DNA from: Ostrinia nubilalis
Taxonomy: Eukaryota > Arthropoda > Insecta > Lepidoptera > Crambidae
Direction: 5' to 3'
Assembly: GCF_963855985.1 (NCBI RefSeq)
Contig: NC_087107.1
Coordinates: 7,316,001-7,380,000, forward strand
DNA length: 64,000 nucleotides
Below, piece by piece: positions 34,601 to 44,687 of this stretch. Made by a program: the position numbers and the translations under genes. Under the pieces are notes generated by a model that was not told the origin of the DNA, ran no database searches, and was given only the letters and a program-made list of their open reading frames with translations. Within the stretch, counting starts at the first letter, position 1. Each line of letters starts with the position of its first letter.

Positions 34601-37305
34601 GTATTTGAGTATTCACAGCGCGAGCGCTTATAACATATCTGCTTTTGTTTTTATATAATATCATTGAACATAACCTAACTTCTTAAAAATGCATATAACT
34701 TTATAACCCCAACTTTATAAAATCTACGAATAATAGCCGCAATAAAGTAACATTTTTGCCTAATAAATGTAAATGTTTCGTGGCGAAACACGAGTTTTTT
34801 TAGGTGTACTAAACCTTCATACACGCTTGCCGTTCTCCTTTAAGTTCAAAAATTCGCGCCTATCGAAAAAAAATAGTGATAGTCTATGGCTCAAAGTATT
34901 CAAAATTAGGTATCCGAACTTATTAATATAAAAAAAACAAAATGTCACTGTCAAATTATCATTTTTCTTTGACAAGGTGGTTCATCCGAGAAGACGTGAT
35001 GTGCGATTAATTTTTTTTCTTCACGTAAACGTAGTTTAATTGCAAAACTGACCAGTATAATTTAAGTTAAAATACTGCTAAACAAGCAAAAAAATTATTT
35101 TTCCCAATTTGAAGTAGTTTTATAATATTTTTTTTCGTTTGAAAATAATAGTTCTTTGCAAGGAACATTCGGTCTTGATGGTGAAAGTTTTATTTTTGTA
35201 TATTTTTTCTATTGAGATGGGATTGAGTATTGGACTTTTAAAATTATGATATGATTGGGAAAATTTACCATGAGAACATTCTGATTTTTAGTTTAGTAAA
35301 TATTATAATTAACATGAATATTCACTTTACTTCTTGTACATTCTAACCTATCATTAGTGTATGTTATAAAACCGATAGTACTTTTAAAAGTACTAATTAT
35401 GAAACATTAAATAAAATTAAAACCGTTGTTCCTTTTGCGTTACATTTATTAATATAATTATTGTATCTTTATGTAGTATTAATTTATTAAGAAGGTTACA
35501 TTTATGTTTTACTTTAAATTATAAAATACAATTTATTTACTTTTCCTTTTTAAAGTCTGTAATACCGAATGTTCTTTTAAGAGAAAACATTTTTTTATTA
35601 TTTTTCACCTAAAATAAGCTCTATGCACTATTATATAGGGCCCCTGAAAATATGGATGCAAAAGAAAATCTCTAACATAGAAATTTTTTTACTCGAAGTG
35701 CTCGGCGTTTACTACTTCAAATTATTCGTTCTTCTGAAAGCACATTCGGCGATACTTAGAAGTCGACAAAATTTACTCTTCGGTCTTACGAGGTTAGGCA
35801 TGAAAAGGTACTTCTTGGATGTAACATCAGTATCAAGTATTAACTTACCAAATGTAATTCCATTTGATCACACAATGAGAAAAATTCTTCCAAATTCTTG
35901 TCAAATCTGGGCACTGGGTTATCCATTCCTTTTCTGGAATAAGAAAAATGAGAAATGAATACTTATCTATACTAATATTATAAAGCTTAATTAAGTATAA
36001 ACTCAGTTCAATATTGGCACGGTAATATTATCATACAGTATTGTAACTTCATATAAACGGACGAAACGCGAGCTTTCCTTCGAAATTCAAATCTCGGTAT
36101 GCGCTCGACATGCAAAAGTCGGGGGTGTCGCGAATGTGCCACAGCAATAAACGGACGATGTGTTGTTTTTGAAACAGTGTTTTTTTTTATAAAAATATTT
36201 ACAAGTACCTATTTATACAGGGTGTATGATGATATCAATTTTCTGACTTTTCACCATACCATTTATATGCACATGTTAAAATAGGCTAGTGTCCACTTGT
36301 AAACGCATTTACCTAACATTCTGTATAATAATCAAGCATTTTGTACGCCTTTAGTCGAGGCGCATACATTTTCGTTCGCAAATTCATAAGATTTGTTACT
36401 AAATCTTAACACAAATATATTTTTTTAATTAAATCTACTAATCACAAAACAACATGCATTATCCTATTACATTCACAAAGTATTTTGTTTGTCAAAATAA
36501 AATAAAAAATTACAATCGCAAAATACATCCACAAAACTAGATAGAAATTCTAAGTAGGCAGATGTAATGAAAATAGGGTCTGCAAGTGGGCAGCCCTATC
36601 GCATGTTGTCATACCGCGCGGTTGTTGACATTTATTTCAAAAATATGGCCGAGTTGGAATACTGTATAGATAGTATTACCGTGATATTGGTGTGTTCTAA
36701 TGACATTATAATATTGTTAAGTTTAGGATTAAAGATGCTATCTGTACTGCAACAAATAGTTTTCAATTATTTAAGTTAGTTTTCATCTTTTTTCAAGGCT
36801 GACTAGTATTAACAAATATTTAGGATTGTAGCAGAAGTATTATTAGTGACACTTACTGTGAACTTGAGTCCGTGTTGTGATTTTGGTGCAGTATTTGAGC
36901 TGCCGATTTGAGCGTCATCTAAAATGAAAAGCAACTAAACTTAGCAAAAGTAGGTGAATAGTTTAATTAAACTGACTTTAATAGGAAGGAATCTTCAAAT
37001 AAAAGATTAGACTTCTTAAGGAAATCTAAATTAGAAAAAGAAATGACTATTTTAGTCAATTTTCACAAGGTTATGTCTACCAAAAAACTTACTGGTATGG
37101 ACTCTCTAAGAGATCCCATGAGGGTCTTGACTTTGGAAATATTATCCATCTTATCCTGTTGGGGCTGCTGTGGCATAGCTGGCTGCATTTGTTGAGGAGA
37201 TTGCTGCTGCATTATTGGGCCAGGGACTTGCATCTGCATGCCCACGTTAGGGGCCGCTCCAACGGGATTCATGGGCACATGCATGTTCATTTGGTTGTGA
37301 TTCAT
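25897..37305 (-). CDS. MED29: Mediator complex subunit 29 (Intersex), five exons
   Basis: Minus-strand exons 37305-37093, 36918-36857, 35933-35849, 28625-28527 and 26013-25897 join in frame to 191 codons plus TGA. MED29 is a tail-module subunit of Mediator, the coactivator linking transcription factors to RNA polymerase II; in Drosophila it is Intersex, which acts in female sexual differentiation. The N-terminus is Met/Gln/Pro-rich (MNHNQMNMHVPMNP, then Gln runs), as usual for this family. The conserved core follows: KTLMGSLRESIP, MTLKSAAQILHQN, RFDKNLEEFFSLCDQMELHL and finally SYPQYLNTVRLQISYAKDIH. The last resembles the vertebrate YPQYLAVIKAQISCAKDIH. The third intron (28626-35848) contains a 5 kb DNA transposon in opposite orientation. 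The ATG faces that of RAD51C across about 0.4 kb once the intervening LINE is removed. Confidence 0.93.
26140..26345. repeat. Lepidopteran dispersed repeat (SINE/MITE-like) in MED29 intron 4
   Basis: Contains TTATCTTTATTTGTTTAGAC at the left and GAAGAAGCGCCGCAACAAAC at the right, words I know from many moth and butterfly introns. A related ATTTCTTTATTTGTTTGGAC word is at 17618-17640. No coding capacity. Confidence 0.55.
26938..27122. repeat. Short palindromic element split by MITE copy C
   Basis: CTGTCACGGTGACAAAAGTAACC on the left is repeated inverted as GGTAACTTTTGTCACCGTGACAG on the right. Between them sits the third copy (26966-27093) of the 125-bp MITE also found at 4893-5020 and 5666-5790. 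Another GTCACGGTGACAAG occurs at about 27207. Confidence 0.65.
27490..27745. mobile_element. hAT-like MITE remnant
   Basis: The right side (GGTTCCGCGGACCACCATTC then GGGAACCGCTG) and the left AAGGAACCCTAACTG have the GGTTCCC/GGAACCC termini usual for insect hAT-derived MITEs. No exact ends or target duplication could be fixed. Confidence 0.4.
28180..28410. repeat. Dispersed SINE-like repeat in MED29 intron 4
   Basis: Contains a tRNA-like head word (TTAGCCGAAGTGGCAGCGTGG) and the moth repeat word TCACTGATGAGGATCGCGAC. CGCCTAAACACGTG occurs twice, at about 28278 and 28386. Short open frames on both strands here are not genes. Confidence 0.45.
30591..33772 (+). CDS. DDE_Tnp_4-type transposase with repeated zinc modules and a C-terminal SWIM-like motif
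   Basis: Exons 30591-30710, 30916-31101, 31363-31605 and 31931-33772 give 796 codons without a stop. The N-terminal third is a series of similar modules, each about one exon: a CxxC pair (CINC, CIVC, CSVC) followed across the splice site by a CHACW-type motif (CHACW, CVPCW, CHACW), likely zinc-binding DNA-recognition units. The catalytic core has D442 (IADATYL), D521 (FVLDRGFRD) and E570 (WVVEAVNGRFKRDF), the DDE triad of this superfamily, which cuts and joins DNA. The C-terminus (residues about 751-775) has CCNCIVGLRTVGCCSHV, a SWIM-like Cys/His motif. The exon 2 donor (AGT|GTATAG) is non-optimal; the stronger donor five bases upstream would break the frame. A poly(A) signal AATAAA lies at about 33793. 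The intact frame suggests a recent or still active element; domestication is a less likely alternative because the gene sits between inverted repeats. Confidence 0.8.
31611..31656. repeat. (GT)23 microsatellite
   Basis: Uninterrupted GT dinucleotide run immediately after the donor of transposase exon 3. Confidence 0.98.
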
Positions 37306-37673
37306 GTTTATGATTTAAATGTTGTTTGTTTGAGTAAATATTTGTCGGCAAAAATCTAGTTTTCTGCAAATACAAAATTTACAAAACAAAGCTGCAAGCT
37401 GTCAAAAAAAAATCTGTCCTGACAGCAGCTGTCATCTGTCACACCACAGATTAATAAATCTGTCAAACAAGATTGCGGTCCAATAAAACATAATAGCGAC
37501 TGTTGAACAGGGCTATTGGCTAACTATATAAAAGTTCGATTTTGATAGTAATCTGTGGTAATAGAAATTAAAAAAATATTTCAATCGAAAATTCGATTGT
37601 CTTTTGACAGTTGACAGCGCGGTAGATTTGTGTTTACGTTTACTGTTTCCTTTTTTTGATAAAAGTTCTAATA
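37306..37673. promoter_or_regulatory. MED29-side part of the presumed MED29/RAD51C bidirectional promoter
   Basis: Removing the LINE at 37674-44938 together with one target-site copy places this 368-bp segment directly next to 44952-44989. The divergent start codons of MED29 and RAD51C would then be about 0.4 kb apart. No TATA box is obvious. The spacing, not a motif, is the evidence. Confidence 0.55.
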
Positions 37674-37863
37674 GGAAAAAAGCGCGGGAAACGTGAGCGT
37701 GACGGGCGCGTTTTTTATTGCTAATTTTAAAAACTTTTTATTTACTGATATTACGTGATCAGAAGGGTTTATTTATTTAAATATTACTTATTTCTAGTGT
37801 GTGTATATATAGTTTGTGTAGTTTGCTGATATTTAGGTAAGTTTTTTTGATATTTCTTTCAAC

Positions 37864-39411
37864 ATGAACGAGCCCCCCGATCCTTCGGGGGGTTTCGTCC
37901 CTCCGCCAGCCAGTTTTGTCACTGTATTGTCAGAAAAGGAGAATGAATCTGGTAATATGGACACTGATAGTTCTATTAGTTCTTTACAAGCGGCTGTTTC
38001 TGAGCATTCCCCTAAAATTTCTGCAAAAAGGCGCCGAAAGCATTCCCGCCATCTTAAAACTTCAGTTGTTGATTTTACCAAAAAAGACCTTACGAATACC
38101 TCGGCTGTATCATCCCCCGCTCAAACTCCAATTAGTGATTCCACTAAAGATAATGTGACAAACCCTGTGATTGCTTCTGCTGTACCGACCTCATCTCACA
38201 CTCCTATTGGCCGCCAAATGTACAAAAATTCTGATTCTGCACCTTATGTAGTCCATGTACAAAAGATAGTTACTTCACCAGACTCTGGAACCACACTGCA
38301 CCCTGTCATTTTTGGAAAACTCCTGCAAAGATATTCATTCCATAACATTATTAAAGGCAGTTTAAAAAAAATTGGTCGAAATAAAATGTCCATAGCCTTC
38401 TCGAAAAGTGAGGATGCCAACTTGTTTCTCATACACGACAGCTTAGTGATAAACAACTTAAAAGCATTTATTCCTACTTTCAATGTGACCAGAATGGGCC
38501 TCATAAGAGGTGTTCCTGAAGAGTGGTCTGATGAGGAAATAATTGGCAACATCACTGTCCCTGAAGGTTGTGGCAATATTATCAAAGTTAGACGCCTAAA
38601 CTTTAAATCGTTTACTGATGGCTCTCCTGTCTGGAAACGCTCACAGTCTGTAGTGGTGACTTTTGATGGTCAAATACTGCCAAAGCGAATTTACATGTGT
38701 TATAACACTTTGCCAGTTGATTTGTATGTATATCCAACCATACAGTGCTACAATTGTTGTAGGTTTGGTCACACTAAGCTTCAATGTAGGTCAAAGCCTC
38801 GGTGTTACAAATGTGGTCAATCACACACCGGTGAATCTTGCCAGGTTGATGAGGAGGATGCTACTTGTTGCTTATGCAGTGGGTATCATTTTGCAACTAA
38901 TAAATCTTGTCCAGAATTCTTAAGGCAAAAGAACATCAAGACCTCTATGGCTAACAATAGTATATCTTATGCAGAGGCTTCCAAAATACACCCACCTGTC
39001 TCAAAATCATATGCTGATGTTTTAACCTCTAAAGCTAGCCCTTCAACATCATTTATTAGGCATGTGGATAAGAATGTAAATAGTAATGTAAATAATAATG
39101 TATCATATAAAAAAACAGTCTTTATGAAACCAAGGTCAGCTCCACAATTAACCAAGGGTTATGATCAAGAGGCTCATAATGCCCTTATCAGAGATTTTGC
39201 TATACCTACTCCTTCAAATGGCTGTGCTCTAACCTCAGAAAAAGAACAGGATTTACATAACAATCAACAATTTACTCTAATTAATTTAATTATTTCATTA
39301 ATTAAAATAACTCAATCCAACCCATCACCGTCCCACGCTGCTAATATAATTGATAAATGTTTAGAAGTAGTTAAAAATGGATTCGCTGGCAACAGTGCTG
39401 CAGTGGAATAG
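37864..39411 (+). CDS. LINE ORF1, Gag-like RNA-binding protein
   Basis: 515 residues. The N-terminal third is Ser/Pro/Lys-rich with low complexity, the centre resembles a Gag-like fold (MSIAFSKSEDANLFLIHD), and three CCHC-type zinc knuckles follow at about residues 295-355 (CYNCCRFGHTKLQC, CYKCGQSHTGESC, CCLCSGYHFATNKSC). Such proteins coat the element RNA and deliver it to the nucleus. The frame is intact. It overlaps ORF2 by 35 nt (39377-39411) in a different frame, which suggests coupled termination and reinitiation. Confidence 0.9.
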   Translation: MNEPPDPSGGFVPPPASFVTVLSEKENESGNMDTDSSISSLQAAVSEHSPKISAKRRRKHSRHLKTSVVDFTKKDLTNTSAVSSPAQTPISDSTKDNVTNPVIASAVPTSSHTPIGRQMYKNSDSAPYVVHVQKIVTSPDSGTTLHPVIFGKLLQRYSFHNIIKGSLKKIGRNKMSIAFSKSEDANLFLIHDSLVINNLKAFIPTFNVTRMGLIRGVPEEWSDEEIIGNITVPEGCGNIIKVRRLNFKSFTDGSPVWKRSQSVVVTFDGQILPKRIYMCYNTLPVDLYVYPTIQCYNCCRFGHTKLQCRSKPRCYKCGQSHTGESCQVDEEDATCCLCSGYHFATNKSCPEFLRQKNIKTSMANNSISYAEASKIHPPVSKSYADVLTSKASPSTSFIRHVDKNVNSNVNNNVSYKKTVFMKPRSAPQLTKGYDQEAHNALIRDFAIPTPSNGCALTSEKEQDLHNNQQFTLINLIISLIKITQSNPSPSHAANIIDKCLEVVKNGFAGNSAAVE

Positions 39412-42400
39412 CCGCAGCATTATTAACAAAAAGTCAGATTTAATTTATTTATTGAACAAGTTCGAGCCCTCTGTCTTTGCCTTGGCAGAGACATGGCTCA
39501 AACCAATGTACAGTTTTAAAATAAAAAGTTATTCAGTAGTAAGAGATGATCGACCTGATGGCTATGGTGGTGCTGCATTACTAATAAAAAATAGCCTACC
39601 ATTCACCTCAATCTCTCTTCCTGCTCACAATGTAAATATGTCTATAGTAGCTGTAAATGTAAATAATGTATGTTTTGTGTCTGTATATATTCCCTATCCT
39701 TCATCTGATATTTTCAGTGTGTTAAATGATATTTTTTCCATGTTACCTAGACCTTATATAGTTTTAGGTGACTTTAACTCACATCATCAGTCCTGGGGTT
39801 GTACATATACTAATAGTTATGGAGAGGAACTAACAGATTTATTGGATTCACACAACCTATTTGTCTTAAATTCTGGTGCTCCAACACGTCGTTCACAGCC
39901 TAACCAAAGTAGCAGTGCAGTAGATCTATCTATTTGTACTTCAAATCTTGCTCCTTTATTGACCTGGGAGGTTTTATTGTCATCCTTTGGTAGTGATCAT
40001 TACCCCATAGCTATTCATTTCCCTAATTTTAAAGTTTCCGTCTCCAAACAGATATCTAGATCTCCCTTTAACCTACCCAATAGCCATGATAGTGATCTTT
40101 GGACGAAATATAGAAGTAGTGTAGTAAATAGGTTTTCTTCACTCCCAAGCATCGGCCCTGGTAACGAAACGGCTTGTGCTGAAGGTCTAGCGCATGTTTT
40201 AATAGAGGCTGCTAAAGAAGTCTTCCCCGTTAAAAATAATTCACCACGTAAAATCCCTTCTCCTCCGTGGTGGGACAGTGCATGTACAGAGGCTGTTAGG
40301 CAAAGGAAAATAGCAGAGAAAAATTATAGTAATGATATGTCAGATTCAAATTTCCAATTATTGTCCAAAGCTATTGCAGATACCCGTAAACTGTTCAAGA
40401 ACAAAAAGTTTGAGAGTTGGAGAAAATTTTGTTCTTCTGTCTCTCCAAATACTCCGTCCACTGTTGTGTGGAGTTCCATCCGGAGATTTAGATCCGCCTT
40501 TTCAGAAAATAGTAATAGTAGTATTCCTGAAACCTTAGTAAATGATTTTTTAGACAAATTGGCACCTCCTTGGGTAGCTCAGGAGTTGATTCAGTGTCCT
40601 ACCTACTTGCCTGTCTCCCCAGAATCTACTGGCCTAACCTCACCTTTCACTCTACACGAGCTTAAAGCCATTGTCAATAACACACATGACTCCGCTCCTG
40701 GACTAGATAACATACCATATTCATTTTTCTCCAATGTCAATGACAATGTTCTTGAGTATTATTTACAATTAATCAATTCCAGTATGATGACAGGTAATAT
40801 TCCCCCATCTTGGAAATGTCAACTACTGTTGCCATTTTTAAAACCGGGTAAAAATCGTTCCGATGCATCTTCTTACCGGCCTATAGCGTTGTCATCTGTT
40901 TTAATTAAACTTGCGGAACATCTGGTTAAGAATAGATTGGAGTGGTATATTGAAAGTAATAAATACTTGGCTAGCAGTCAATATGGATTCAGGAAGGCCA
41001 GGAGTACTGTTGATAGTTTAAGCTTACTTATTTCAGATATTAGATTATCCTTGTCCGAGAATGAGTCATTGTTAGCTGCTTTTCTTGACATCCATTCTGC
41101 ATACGATAACGTTATTTTACAGATTTTAAAAACAAAACTTGATAAATTGAATGTACCGCAAATTTTTTGTAATTTTATTATTAACATTTTATCGGATCGT
41201 CGTATTAGTTTACCATTTGTAGATACTGATCGCTCTGTATGGAGAGGATTACCACAGGGCTCGGTTCTCAGCCCTCTTCTATACAATATCTACACTTACG
41301 ACCTAGAACCAGCGCTAGGTAATACTATCAAAATTCTTCAATATGCCGACGATCTGTTACTGTATTGTGCTGATAAATCACCTACAGTTGCTAAATCTGT
41401 ATTAAGTTCCTCACTAGTCTTATTGAGCAAATGGATGGATGACAACGGCTTACAAATCTCAACTTCCAAAAGTGCAGTCATGTTATTCTCTCGTATGCGC
41501 TCACCCCCACTTCTAGAAGTACTTTATAATAATCAAATTATTCCTTTAGTAGATCATTTTAAATATCTAGGTGTTATATTAGATTCGAAGCTCACTGGTA
41601 CTCCACATTGTAATTATGTTATCACTAAATGTGAGAAACTCTTAAATATGCTTAGATGTCTTTCTGGCGTGTGGTGGGGAGCCCACCCTTTTTCCATGAA
41701 ATTACTCTACAATGCGCTTATTAGGAGTATATTAGACTATGGGACCTTCGTTTTAGAACCTGGCAGTGTTACATCTTTTAAAAAACTGGATAAAATTCAA
41801 TATAAAGCTTTGAGATTGATAACTGGAGCTATGCGGTCTAGTCCGATTAACGCCCTCCAAGTTGAAACATGTGAACCTCCATTAAGCTTAAGACGACAGT
41901 TTTTGTCTGATAAGTTTTTGTTCAGAATTATTCAGTTTTCTAACCACCCCCTTATAGCCAAACTTCAATCCCTCTCCGAAATAATAAATACATCTAGTTA
42001 TTGGAGCCACAAATATATTCCCTGCTTGGTTACTAGTTACCTTAAGTTTCAGTCTCTATCGTCCCCGACCCACAGATCTGACAATCTCCCTCTTTTTAGT
42101 TCCAGTTATGAATCACTTTCCTTTGCACTTAATGTTTTTTATGATCTATTTGATAAAAATGATCCCAACATTAAAATTCACTTTAATTATGTTATTGACA
42201 CAACATTTAATGATTTCCACTTAATTTTTTCTGATGCATCAAAACATACTGCTGCAGACTGTGTTGGTATAGGAATTTATCATTCACAGTATAAAATTGT
42301 ACAAAAAGTAAAAATGCCACCAGAAACTTCTGTTTTTACTGGAGAGTGTCTTGGACTTTTAAAAGCTGTTGAATATGTGAAACTAATGAAATTAAAGAAA

Positions 42401-43093
42401 ACTGTTATTTTTACGGACTCCATGAGTGCTTTGCAAGCTCTAAATAAATTTCCGTTTCATCTGAAATATCAATACCCAGTAATTTTTGAAATAAGACGTA
42501 TGGTATATGACTGCTTTAATAATGGACTTGTCATTAACTTTGCTTGGATCCCTGGCCACAAGGGAATAACAGGAAATGAAATATCAGACCGTTTAGCGAA
42601 TGATGCGGTGCAGTGCGGTGATGTTTTTCCCTATAAAAACTATCCTCATGATCTTCAGTCTTTGCCTAATATATATCTAATGAAAAAGTGGATTACTAAT
42701 TGGGAGTTATCATGCCAAACCAAAGGTAGATTTTATGTAAAGATACAACCCAATATACCTGTGAAACCGTGGTATCATAATGCGAAGTTTAGCAAGACAA
42801 TAACATCTATTTTAATACGATTAAGGCTAGGTCACACATGCTCTCCTGCTCACCTTGCTAGACTTCGTATCGTGAGAGACCCCATGTGTGAATGTGGGGA
42901 TGATATTGCTGACGTAAATCATATTATTATATTTTTCTCTTGCACTTTGTACGACAGATCTAGCTTTTTGGATGGTTTAATTTCTTCCCATGTTCCCTTC
43001 CCGACCAGCATTACCCAACTTCTCCTTTCTTCCGATTTTACAGTATACAAAACATTAGCTTCATTTATTATTTTAACCCTTACACGCTTATAA
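39377..43093 (+). CDS. LINE ORF2, endonuclease / reverse transcriptase / RNase H
   Basis: 1238 residues in order: an APE-type endonuclease that nicks the target (LQWNSRSI at the start, LAETWLKP, VLGDFNSHHQSWGC, FGSDHYPI near residue 215); a reverse transcriptase (YRPIALSSVLIKLAEHLV, AFLDIHSAYDNV, GLPQGSVLSPLLYNIY, YADDLLLY); RNase H (FSDASKHTAADCVGIGIY, TGECLGLLKAVEYV, FTDSMSALQAL, WIPGHKGITGNEISDRLAND); and a C-terminal Cys/His cluster (MCECGDDIADVNH). All catalytic boxes look intact. The last five residues and the stop codon are supplied by the piggyBac-like element inserted at 43077. The related copy at 7158-8916 ends with a different tail whose coding bases are found here beyond 44688. 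Confidence 0.93.
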   Translation: MDSLATVLQWNSRSIINKKSDLIYLLNKFEPSVFALAETWLKPMYSFKIKSYSVVRDDRPDGYGGAALLIKNSLPFTSISLPAHNVNMSIVAVNVNNVCFVSVYIPYPSSDIFSVLNDIFSMLPRPYIVLGDFNSHHQSWGCTYTNSYGEELTDLLDSHNLFVLNSGAPTRRSQPNQSSSAVDLSICTSNLAPLLTWEVLLSSFGSDHYPIAIHFPNFKVSVSKQISRSPFNLPNSHDSDLWTKYRSSVVNRFSSLPSIGPGNETACAEGLAHVLIEAAKEVFPVKNNSPRKIPSPPWWDSACTEAVRQRKIAEKNYSNDMSDSNFQLLSKAIADTRKLFKNKKFESWRKFCSSVSPNTPSTVVWSSIRRFRSAFSENSNSSIPETLVNDFLDKLAPPWVAQELIQCPTYLPVSPESTGLTSPFTLHELKAIVNNTHDSAPGLDNIPYSFFSNVNDNVLEYYLQLINSSMMTGNIPPSWKCQLLLPFLKPGKNRSDASSYRPIALSSVLIKLAEHLVKNRLEWYIESNKYLASSQYGFRKARSTVDSLSLLISDIRLSLSENESLLAAFLDIHSAYDNVILQILKTKLDKLNVPQIFCNFIINILSDRRISLPFVDTDRSVWRGLPQGSVLSPLLYNIYTYDLEPALGNTIKILQYADDLLLYCADKSPTVAKSVLSSSLVLLSKWMDDNGLQISTSKSAVMLFSRMRSPPLLEVLYNNQIIPLVDHFKYLGVILDSKLTGTPHCNYVITKCEKLLNMLRCLSGVWWGAHPFSMKLLYNALIRSILDYGTFVLEPGSVTSFKKLDKIQYKALRLITGAMRSSPINALQVETCEPPLSLRRQFLSDKFLFRIIQFSNHPLIAKLQSLSEIINTSSYWSHKYIPCLVTSYLKFQSLSSPTHRSDNLPLFSSSYESLSFALNVFYDLFDKNDPNIKIHFNYVIDTTFNDFHLIFSDASKHTAADCVGIGIYHSQYKIVQKVKMPPETSVFTGECLGLLKAVEYVKLMKLKKTVIFTDSMSALQALNKFPFHLKYQYPVIFEIRRMVYDCFNNGLVINFAWIPGHKGITGNEISDRLANDAVQCGDVFPYKNYPHDLQSLPNIYLMKKWITNWELSCQTKGRFYVKIQPNIPVKPWYHNAKFSKTITSILIRLRLGHTCSPAHLARLRIVRDPMCECGDDIADVNHIIIFFSCTLYDRSSFLDGLISSHVPFPTSITQLLLSSDFTVYKTLASFIILTLTRL

Positions 43094-44687
43094 CTATTCC
43101 AAACCATAAAATTATTTTTTCTTTAGTTATATCTATTTATTTTAGTCTAATTTAACATAAAAGTAATACAGAGAATATAAGTGCTATGTATTTCAGTGTT
43201 TTTCAGTCGGGGACACATATGTCCCTATATGCGTTAAGGTATACATTGCCTCATATATTGAAAATAAAATACTTCGACGCTTTTATTGCAAAATAAATAC
43301 AAATACACATCAAATTTAATCAATAAGCTTATTTTTAATATTTATAATAAGAAATTTAAAATAGATAGCATAATATCTTACGTATTTTTATATTTGATCC
43401 TCATCTCATCATAGACCTCTTTCTTGAAGTTAGACCTACCTAACTAGACTGTTTGTTTCAAGAACAACTTTGAGTGTAGAGTCTCCAGCGTTCAGGAGTG
43501 CGTGTAACACGGATATTTGACATAATTTTTTCGTCTTGTCCATATTTATTTTGAATCGCATTTATTGAGAGCCTCTACTGAGGCCATAGAGCATTGATTC
43601 TAGGTCTTCCAAGGTCTCAGCCATGCCATGACTACAATCGTTGAATCTTACTTGGGGGGACAGCATCCAAGAGGCTCCGCGACATCTTATTTTACTATCC
43701 AAAATACCGCAGTGTCTCAAAACCTTTGACTGAAAGTCTTTGACCAATGTGTGTTGGCTTGGCGGCGATGACGCACGGAACGGAGATGTGTTCCTTCACT
43801 ATGGGCCTTATGAGAAGGCTCAGTCACCCAAAGGGTGATGAGGAAGTCCGCAGGAGACTCAAAGTAACAGACATAGCCCGCATAATTACCAAACTTTCGC
43901 GGCAAAAGGCAGGGCACATAGCTCGCAGAAGTGATGGCCGTTTGGGCAGAAAATTTCTCGAGTGGCGCCCACGGATAGGAAGACGCAATGTTGCAGGCCT
44001 CATGTTCCTGTGCTCCTCATATACATTCATGTATACGAACAGCACAGGAATGATTGTTGTGGAAATCCTCAGGGAAGCCTCTGTCCAGCAGTAGACACCC
44101 TTTCATCAAGGAGGAAACCATCCTCGTTGTCACTATTGTCAGTCATCATGACTTCTAAATTTCGTCTTTCCTTTCTTATTATTTCTTCAAGTCGATTTGA
44201 AGACAAATGATTTACAAAAAATGTATGAATTATAAATAAAACATCAATATAAACATACAAATTATAACGAGGCAAACAATATCCTTAGTAAGAACCAAGT
44301 TGCCTTTGACGCACATAGGGACACCCGTGTCCCAATACAGATTTTTACATAATATTCATTAGGCATACGAAGAAAATCGAAAATATGTAATAAAACGATA
44401 ATTATACTTATTAGTGAATGTAAATCGGAAGAAAAATAATGGTCAAAAAGCTGCCAAGTAATATTAAAATATTTTTTAATTTTGACATCGAACGAAATTT
44501 TTTTTCACATTTTGTGCCAGTATTTTTTTACACAAAGAATCGCGTTTTTTATTATTTATAGCGCATAAACATACAAGATAATAATAAAATTTAAGAATAT
44601 TAAACTACAAAGGGTTTAACTTAACTAGTATTACTGTAAATCGTAAAAACTATGCGGGGACAAATGTGTCCCATATGCGTGAAAGGG
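43077..44687. mobile_element. Non-autonomous piggyBac-like element nested in the LINE
   Basis: Duplicated TTAA target at 43073-43076 and 44688-44691. The termini CCCTTACACGCTTAT and ATATGCGTGAAAGGG are 15-bp inverted repeats with two mismatches. Subterminal palindromes occur at both ends (GGGACACATATGTCCC near 43213, GGGACACCCGTGTCCC near 44320 and GGGGACAAATGTGTCCC near 44655). There is no piggyBac transposase. The interior holds RTE pieces in two orientations (43395-44097). TTAA targeting and CCC...GGG ends are diagnostic of piggyBac. Confidence 0.9.
43395..44097. mobile_element. RTE LINE fragments in opposite orientations
   Basis: From about 43410 to 43620 the sequence matches the minus-strand RTE (compare 15400-15620: CTACCTAACT.GACTGTTTGT and GAGTGTAGAGTCTCCA). 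From 43748 to 44097 a different part of the RTE reads on the plus strand (SFTMGLMRRL, KAGHIARRSDGRLGRKFLEW, 3' end CTCTGTCCAGCAGTAG). The junction lies near 43740, an arrangement expected from twin priming or a later inversion. A small hairpin (TTCCTGTGCT...AGCACAGGAA) is at about 44004-44048. Confidence 0.7.

Larger units (their letters stand above)
29850..34840 (+). mobile_element. 5 kb DNA transposon with DDE/SWIM transposase, inside MED29 intron 3
   Basis: Thirteen-base inverted ends AAGGAGAACGGCA and TGCCGTTCTCCTT, with GTACACCT words slightly further in on both sides, enclose the four-exon transposase gene at 30591-33772. A TA flanks each end (29848-29849 and 34841-34842), a possible 2-bp target duplication. 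CGGATGTGCC(T)TCAGA repeats lie outside the left end at about 29735 and 29811 and may mean that the true terminus is a little further out. The closest known groups by transposase type are PIF/Harbinger and ISL2EU. Confidence 0.65.

Noticed and set aside
35623..35958. Plus-strand frame of 111 codons
   Set aside because: It is antisense to MED29 exon 3 (35849-35933), which explains the local base composition.
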